Positions 59,301-64,000 of a stretch of 64,000 nt of DNA are shown here, one piece after another. The first letter of the stretch is position 1; each line of letters begins with the position of its first letter. Source of the stretch: an uncultured Bacteroides sp. (GTDB lineage: Bacteria > Bacteroidota > Bacteroidia > Bacteroidales > Bacteroidaceae); assembly GCA_900766005.1 (NCBI GenBank), contig CAAFTU010000054.1, forward strand, positions 62,001 through 126,000. Reading direction: 5' to 3'. Below the pieces are notes generated by a model that was not told the DNA's origin, ran no database searches, and worked only from the letters and a program-made list of their open reading frames with translations. A program made the translations under genes and the position numbers.

Positions 59301-60752
59301 TTAATCGTTAAATATATTTTTAATTTCTTCCTTATCGTCAAAGTGGTGTTTCACTCCTTTCACCTCCTGATAGTTTTCATGTCCCTTGCCGGCAACCAGT
59401 ATGACATCTCCTTTCTCTGCCAGCATGCAGGCTGTGCGGATTGCTTCCCGGCGGTCGACAATGCTGAGTGTCTTCTTTTTGTCTTCGGCATCCAGACCGG
59501 ACAGCATATCGTTGATGATGTCCTGCGGTTCTTCAAATCGGGGATTATCCGAAGTGATGATGACGCGGTCGCTTCCTTTGGCCGCTTCTTTGGCCATAAT
59601 CGGTCGCTTTCCTTTGTCACGGTTGCCGCCTGCTCCTACCACGGTGATGACTTTTCCTTTACCTTCCAGCACCCCGTGGATGGCATTCAGCACATTCACT
59701 AAGGCATCGGGCGTATGGGCGTAGTCCACAATGGCAGTCACTCCCTTAGGCGACCGCACAGCATCGAAGCGGCCTGCCACCGGATGCAGTGTGCTGAGAG
59801 CCACTAGCACGTCTTCCTCTTTTTTGCCTAACAGCACGGCAGCACCAAAGACTGCCAGAAGGTTGGAGGCATTGAACTTACCGATAAACTGCACTGCCAG
59901 TTCGCGGTTATTGAAGTCGAGCAACATTCCTTCGAAATGCGATTCCAACACCCGGCCCTTGAAATCGCTGAGGCTTCTCAGCGAATAAGTATACACCGTA
60001 GAGCGGGTATTCTGAGTCATCACCAGTCCGTTCCTGTCGTCTATATTGGTGAGGCTGAATGCGTTTTTGGGAAGATCGTCAAAAAACTTCTTCTTCGCTT
60101 TCAGGTAGTTATCCACCGTTTTGTGATAGTCCAGGTGGTCGCGCGTGAGGTTGGTAAAGATTCCCCCGGCAAACTTCAGTCCGCTGATGCGTTTCTGTGC
60201 GATGGAATGAGAACTCACCTCCATGAATGCATACTTGCATCCCTCGTCGGCCATTCTGCCCAGCAGGCAGTTCAGTGTGATGGGGTCGGGCGTTGTATGC
60301 TCAGTCGGCACCGCTTCGTCATCAATATAGTTGCAGACCGTGGATATCAGCCCTACCTTATATCCGAAATAGCGGAACGTATTATATAATAAGGTAGCGA
60401 TGGTTGTTTTCCCGTTAGTACCGGTTACCCCTACCAGCTGCAGTTTGGATGTCGGATTGCCGTAAAAAGCATGAGCCACTTTCCCGGTAGCCTCTTCGCT
60501 GTCTTTCACCTGAACGAAAGTAATTCCTACGGCAGGCTGTTCGGGTACTTCTTCGCAAAGCACCGCAATGGCTCCTTTTGCGATGGCCGACGGAATATAG
60601 GCATGTCCGTCAGCTTGTGTGCCGCGCATAGCCATAAACAGGTTGCCGGCTTTCACTAAGCGGGAGTCGATGTTTACTCCCGTGATTTCTATGGTCGTAT
60701 CACCGATGACTTGTACCGGCTGAATTGCTTTCAATAATTCGTTTAATTGCAT
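59301..60752 (-). CDS. murE: UDP-MurNAc-tripeptide synthetase (meso-diaminopimelate adding)
   Basis: MurE adds the third stem-peptide residue. The 483-residue protein has MQLNELLKAIQPVQVIGDTT at the start, NIDSRLVKAGNLFMAMRGTQ, the ATP loop GVTGTNGKTTIATLLYNTF, and DYAHTPDALVNVL. SDNPRFEEP near residue 400 is the DNPR motif that marks meso-diaminopimelate specificity, so the wall peptide should contain mDAP. ATG 60752 is chosen; an upstream ATG (60785) touches the ftsI stop region and adds non-family residues. Confidence 0.96.
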   Translation of the reverse strand: MQLNELLKAIQPVQVIGDTTIEITGVNIDSRLVKAGNLFMAMRGTQADGHAYIPSAIAKGAIAVLCEEVPEQPAVGITFVQVKDSEEATGKVAHAFYGNPTSKLQLVGVTGTNGKTTIATLLYNTFRYFGYKVGLISTVCNYIDDEAVPTEHTTPDPITLNCLLGRMADEGCKYAFMEVSSHSIAQKRISGLKFAGGIFTNLTRDHLDYHKTVDNYLKAKKKFFDDLPKNAFSLTNIDDRNGLVMTQNTRSTVYTYSLRSLSDFKGRVLESHFEGMLLDFNNRELAVQFIGKFNASNLLAVFGAAVLLGKKEEDVLVALSTLHPVAGRFDAVRSPKGVTAIVDYAHTPDALVNVLNAIHGVLEGKGKVITVVGAGGNRDKGKRPIMAKEAAKGSDRVIITSDNPRFEEPQDIINDMLSGLDAEDKKKTLSIVDRREAIRTACMLAEKGDVILVAGKGHENYQEVKGVKHHFDDKEEIKNIFND

Positions 60753-60785
60753 TCTATTTTCTAACTTTAATGTCCTACATATCAT

Positions 60786-62939
60786 TTATCGGAGCGTGAG
60801 CACTACCGTCTGTCCCTTTCTGACCTTCGTTCCGTTGGCCACCGACTGTTTGCGCACTTTCCCTGTGCCCACCAGTTGCACTCTCAATCCTCTGCTCTCA
60901 AGCAGGTATACTGCATCTTTGGCTCCCATGCCAATGACACTGGGCACCATGTTGCGCATGTTGCTGCGGGTTTCAATCACGACTGCATTCGATGTGGCGT
61001 GCGTGTTGCCCCACACTTCTTTCGCCGAACTGCTGACGTCGCCTTCTACGCGGATGTCCAGTTCCTTCAACACCTGCTTGGCAGCTTTCATCTCTCCCGT
61101 TTTGACAGGCGGGATGAGTACGGCATTGGTGTCGATAGCACATGTCAGCGGCAAACGCAGGTTCTTGGCATACACCCTTTCAGCAATTTTGCTGAATACG
61201 CTACCGGCCATGAGTCCGCCCGATGCCGGCAGACCCGGTTTCTGGATTGAGACAATCATACTGTATTGGGGCTCTTCCGAAGGAAAATAGCCGCAGAAAC
61301 TTACCAGATAATTGGTTCTGCCCGTTTTGTATCCAGCCGTACCCTGCGAAATCTGCGCCGTACCGGTTTTGCCCGATACGTGGAACTGCTTGCTTCCGGC
61401 CGGTTTGGCCAAGCCTTCGCTTACTACCTTTCGTAAGATTTCCCGTATCTGACTCAGTGTCTTGTCCGAGCAGATTTTCGGGTTGATAACTTCGGTGGGG
61501 AATTCCTTCACCACTTCTCCGTCCTTGACTGCAGCTCTCACAAATTTGGGCCGGACAGACACGCCGTTGTTGGCAATGGCGTTATAGAATGTCAGGATAT
61601 TCATGGGGGGAACTTGCGTCTCGTAGCCAATGCTCATCCACGGCAAAGCCGTTTTGGAGAAATAGCTGCGCTCTTTCGGTCCCCGGATGTTCGGTTTTCC
61701 TTCTCCGGCAATCTGCAGGTTCAGCGGCTGGTCCAGACTCATCCGTTTCAGTCCGTCAACAAACTTCTGCGGGTCATCTCCATAAAAATGATCCATGATG
61801 TAGGACACACCAATGTTTGATGACACCCCTAAAATTTCCGTAACCGTCAGTTTGCCGTAACCGCCCCGGTGCCAGTTGTGGTCTTTCATCACCCGTCCGT
61901 GCATCGGCATCTGTCCGTTGCCGGTATCTACCACGTAGTCCGGTGTGATTTTTCCGTCCTCCAGTGCCACCATGATGGAAGCCGTTTTGAACGTAGACCC
62001 CGGCTCCAGCATGTCACTGATGGCATTGTTGCGCATCTCGTAATATTCACCGTCCTTGCCCTGCATCATGTTGACGATGGCTTTCACCTCTCCGGTGGCC
62101 ACCTCCATCAGTACCACGACTCCCACGCTGGCATTCAGCTCTTTCAATTTGTCAACCAGCGCCTTTTCGCAGATATCCTGCATGCCCACATCGATGGTCG
62201 TAATCAGGTCGCATCCATCTACTGGCGGCACATCCACGATGTTCAGGTACTTGCTCATTACTTTCTGGCGGTGTTTCTTTCCCACTTTCCCCTTCAGCAG
62301 TGTATCAAACGCCAGTTCGATACCGTTACGGGCCCCTTTAGCCGTATCAGCATACACGCTTCCGAGGGTGCGAGAGGCCAGTGAACCGAACGGCTTCTTC
62401 CGCTGGTTGAAAGCCAGTCCCTTAAAACCTCCCTTGTACGGGTTCAGGCAAAACACCGGCAACTTTTTTACCTCTTTGAATTGAATGTAGGAAATCCGTT
62501 TGGGGTAAATCAGGTAGTTGCGGCTTTTCGCTTTGCGTCCTTTCCTCAGGTGGTTCTTGAAATAAGCCACACTCTTGTCCGGAAAAATCCGGTTCAGTCC
62601 GCGGCAGATAGAATCAAGGTCGGCATTCAAGGTAGAGTCACGGCGTGCCTGATCTTTTATCCTCCGTTTTTCGTCTTTCTCACCCGACATGAAGTCAATA
62701 TAGATGCGGTATTCAGGCAAAGAACTGGCCATCAGTTTGCCGTCCGATGAAATGATGTTTCCCCGGTTGGGCTTGATGGTCATGTTTTCCCTGACGAACC
62801 GCTTGGCTACATCGTTCCAGTATTGTCGTTCGGCAAACATGGTAACACCGGCTTTCACGACAATGGCAATGCCTATCAACGTCATCATCAAGATGACGAA
62901 GAAGTAGCGGGTCATTATGTTCTTTTTATTAATAGCCAT
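60786..62939 (-). CDS. ftsI: Septal transpeptidase FtsI (PBP3) with C-terminal PASTA domain
   Basis: This class B penicillin-binding protein cross-links peptidoglycan at the septum. The 717-residue protein has one N-terminal membrane helix (YFFVILMMTLIGIAIVVKAG), a dimerisation domain, and a transpeptidase domain with EPGSTFKTAS (SxxK serine near 312), GVSSNIGVSY (SxN) and VSGKTGTAQ (KTG near 526). Residues about 660-717 form a PASTA domain (PSVIGMGAKDAVYLLESRGL ... GQTVVLTLR), as in SpoVD-like proteins. It is followed by murE and preceded by ftsL. Confidence 0.95.
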   Translation of the reverse strand: MAINKKNIMTRYFFVILMMTLIGIAIVVKAGVTMFAERQYWNDVAKRFVRENMTIKPNRGNIISSDGKLMASSLPEYRIYIDFMSGEKDEKRRIKDQARRDSTLNADLDSICRGLNRIFPDKSVAYFKNHLRKGRKAKSRNYLIYPKRISYIQFKEVKKLPVFCLNPYKGGFKGLAFNQRKKPFGSLASRTLGSVYADTAKGARNGIELAFDTLLKGKVGKKHRQKVMSKYLNIVDVPPVDGCDLITTIDVGMQDICEKALVDKLKELNASVGVVVLMEVATGEVKAIVNMMQGKDGEYYEMRNNAISDMLEPGSTFKTASIMVALEDGKITPDYVVDTGNGQMPMHGRVMKDHNWHRGGYGKLTVTEILGVSSNIGVSYIMDHFYGDDPQKFVDGLKRMSLDQPLNLQIAGEGKPNIRGPKERSYFSKTALPWMSIGYETQVPPMNILTFYNAIANNGVSVRPKFVRAAVKDGEVVKEFPTEVINPKICSDKTLSQIREILRKVVSEGLAKPAGSKQFHVSGKTGTAQISQGTAGYKTGRTNYLVSFCGYFPSEEPQYSMIVSIQKPGLPASGGLMAGSVFSKIAERVYAKNLRLPLTCAIDTNAVLIPPVKTGEMKAAKQVLKELDIRVEGDVSSSAKEVWGNTHATSNAVVIETRSNMRNMVPSVIGMGAKDAVYLLESRGLRVQLVGTGKVRKQSVANGTKVRKGQTVVLTLR

Positions 62940-62960
62940 TTCCAGATAACTAACAACAAA

Positions 62961-63314
62961 TTATTTAATAAGGTAGGGCGGGTGAGTAGAGGTATGCAAC
63001 TCGCTCTCCTTACTTGAAATATATTCTTCAATGCGCGACTGGCGGCTCTTTTCCATCAGTTCCGAACTGCGTGTCAGTGCGTCATATTTGATATCTACCA
63101 GTTCCTTTTTCAGCCGGTCAATTTCAATCAGCTCCTGCTGACTGGCATATCGGTTGTGAATGTAGAATATGGCCATTGCCATCAGGAGCACCAGCAACTT
63201 GGTCTGTCTGCGGAAAAAGTCGGTAACCAGAATATCCCCTCCTAAGATGCTTTTCAGCGAAGCCCCTTTGGATACCTTCTTTTCATTTTCCTTATGTTCA
63301 GATTGCTCTTCCAT
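62961..63314 (-). CDS. ftsL: FtsL-like divisome protein
   Basis: This 117-residue bitopic protein has a charged cytoplasmic N-terminus, one membrane helix (TKLLVLLMAMAIFYIHNRYA, about 39-58), and a periplasmic coiled coil (QELIEIDRLKKELVDIKYDA). FtsL joins FtsB and FtsQ in activating FtsWI. Similarity to FtsL is mainly in layout; the call rests on size, topology and position between rsmH and ftsI. Confidence 0.86.
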   Translation of the reverse strand: MEEQSEHKENEKKVSKGASLKSILGGDILVTDFFRRQTKLLVLLMAMAIFYIHNRYASQQELIEIDRLKKELVDIKYDALTRSSELMEKSRQSRIEEYISSKESELHTSTHPPYLIK

Positions 63315-63320
63315 ACCCTG

Positions 63321-64000
63321 TTATTTCTTTTCAGCTATACGTAATTTGGCACTTCTGGAACGGGGATTCCGTTCAATTTCCGCTTCGTTGGGCACAATCA
63401 CCTTGTTGTTGACCAATCGGAACGGAGTCTGCAGGTTACCGAAGAAATCCGATTCGGCTTTCCCTTCCACGTTGCCCGTCTTCATGATGTTTTTCACCAG
63501 GCGGTCTTCCAGAGAGTGATACGTGATAACGACCAACCGTCCGCCCGGCCGCAACGCTTCCGTGGCAGCCTGCAGCATTTCCTTCAGTGCTTCCATCTCC
63601 TGGTTTACCTCAATGCGCAGTGCCTGAAACACCTTGGCCAGTTCTTTCTTCTCTCGTTCCCGTCCGAAGAGCGGCTTGATGATTTCCAGAAACTCGCCGA
63701 TGGTGCGGATCGGCTGTCCGCTCCGGGCTTTTACGATGACCGAAGCCAGCTTGCGGCTGTTTTTCAGTTCTCCATACAGATAGAAAAGATTGGCCAGCCG
63801 CTCTTCTTCGTAATTGTTGACAATATCAGCCGCTGTCTGTCCCGCTCTTTTGTTCATTCGCATGTCCAAAGCCCCGTCGAACCGGAACGAAAAGCCCCGT
63901 TCGCTGTCATCGAAGTGGTGAGATGACACTCCAAGGTCGGCCAGGATGGCATCCACCTGCTCAATGCCGTGGTAGCGCAGAAAGTTGTGCAGGTATCGGA
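63321..64000 (-). CDS. rsmH: 16S rRNA m4C1402 methyltransferase RsmH (5' end outside window)
   Basis: RsmH (MraW) methylates N4 of C1402 in 16S rRNA. Only the C-terminal about 226 residues are in the window; the frame continues past 64000. Visible blocks are DAILADLGVSSHHFDDSERGFSF, with the conserved LGVSS, DGALDMRMNK, the RAGQTAADIVN insert domain, TFQALRIEVN-like FQALRIEVNQEM, GGRLVVITYHSLEDRLVKN and NPRSRSAKLRIAEKK at the end. It lies six bases before ftsL. mraZ, if present, is outside. Confidence 0.95.
   Translation of the reverse strand, partial: RYLHNFLRYHGIEQVDAILADLGVSSHHFDDSERGFSFRFDGALDMRMNKRAGQTAADIVNNYEEERLANLFYLYGELKNSRKLASVIVKARSGQPIRTIGEFLEIIKPLFGREREKKELAKVFQALRIEVNQEMEALKEMLQAATEALRPGGRLVVITYHSLEDRLVKNIMKTGNVEGKAESDFFGNLQTPFRLVNNKVIVPNEAEIERNPRSRSAKLRIAEKK

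Overview
The window is a piece of a Bacteroidales chromosome, most likely Bacteroides or Phocaeicola. Three things support this. Many intergenic regions carry the Bacteroides-type -7 promoter element TAnnTTTG, several with a TTTG-like -33 element 19-22 bases upstream. There are family-specific genes (DUF5723 envelope protein, long MraY, FtsI with a C-terminal PASTA domain, CvpA-sufBCDS, Bacteroides-type ECF sigma/anti-sigma pair). Base composition is in the mid-forties percent GC by eye. The species cannot be fixed from sequence reading alone.

Positions 1-21029 form a surface-glycan (probably LPS core/O-chain) region. It holds UDP-galactopyranose mutase and a probable galactofuranosyltransferase, nine further glycosyltransferases in several short divergent or convergent operons, a fusion of a LicC-like cytidylyltransferase with a CobD-like PLP enzyme, a LicD-family phosphotransferase, an MsbA-like ABC exporter, an LtaS/EptA-like phosphotransferase, and a GtrA/GtrB/ArnT-like set for polyprenol-linked sugar transfer. 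No Wzx/Wzy or UpxY/UpxZ-type capsule genes are visible. The fusion, LicD and the sulfatase-fold enzyme together suggest that the glycan carries phospho-amino-alcohol or similar groups.

Positions 21100-28480 are mixed housekeeping and accessory genes: rnhA with three 22-bp tandem repeats in its leader, aroK, speA-argB, an ECF sigma factor with its anti-sigma factor, a small lipoprotein, a secreted His/Lys-rich protein ending in 14 aspartates, a YgjP-type metallopeptidase and a small membrane protein.

Positions 28570-44820 are mostly core genes on the + strand: rimP-nusA-infB (with a terminator-like hairpin in the leader), cvpA-sufBCDS, a decayed fragment of the membrane pyrophosphatase gene hppA, rnhB, a DUF5723 protein, gpmI, an NlpE-like lipoprotein and a DUF3109 protein. 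gyrB, rpsT and tRNA-Glu follow on the - strand, then recO on the + strand.

Positions 48584-64000 hold the division and cell-wall (dcw) cluster on the - strand, transcribed right to left: rsmH (5' end outside the window), ftsL, ftsI, murE, mraY, murD, ftsW, murG, murC, ftsQ, ftsA, ftsZ, then yqeY. It makes the peptidoglycan precursors and the divisome; murF and ddl are not here.

No gap without a gene exceeds 300 bases. The largest (47480-47771, 26237-26495, 13910-14164, 3548-3771) hold promoters, terminators or repeats, described below. In positions 1-107 I see only AT-rich sequence without a recognisable element.
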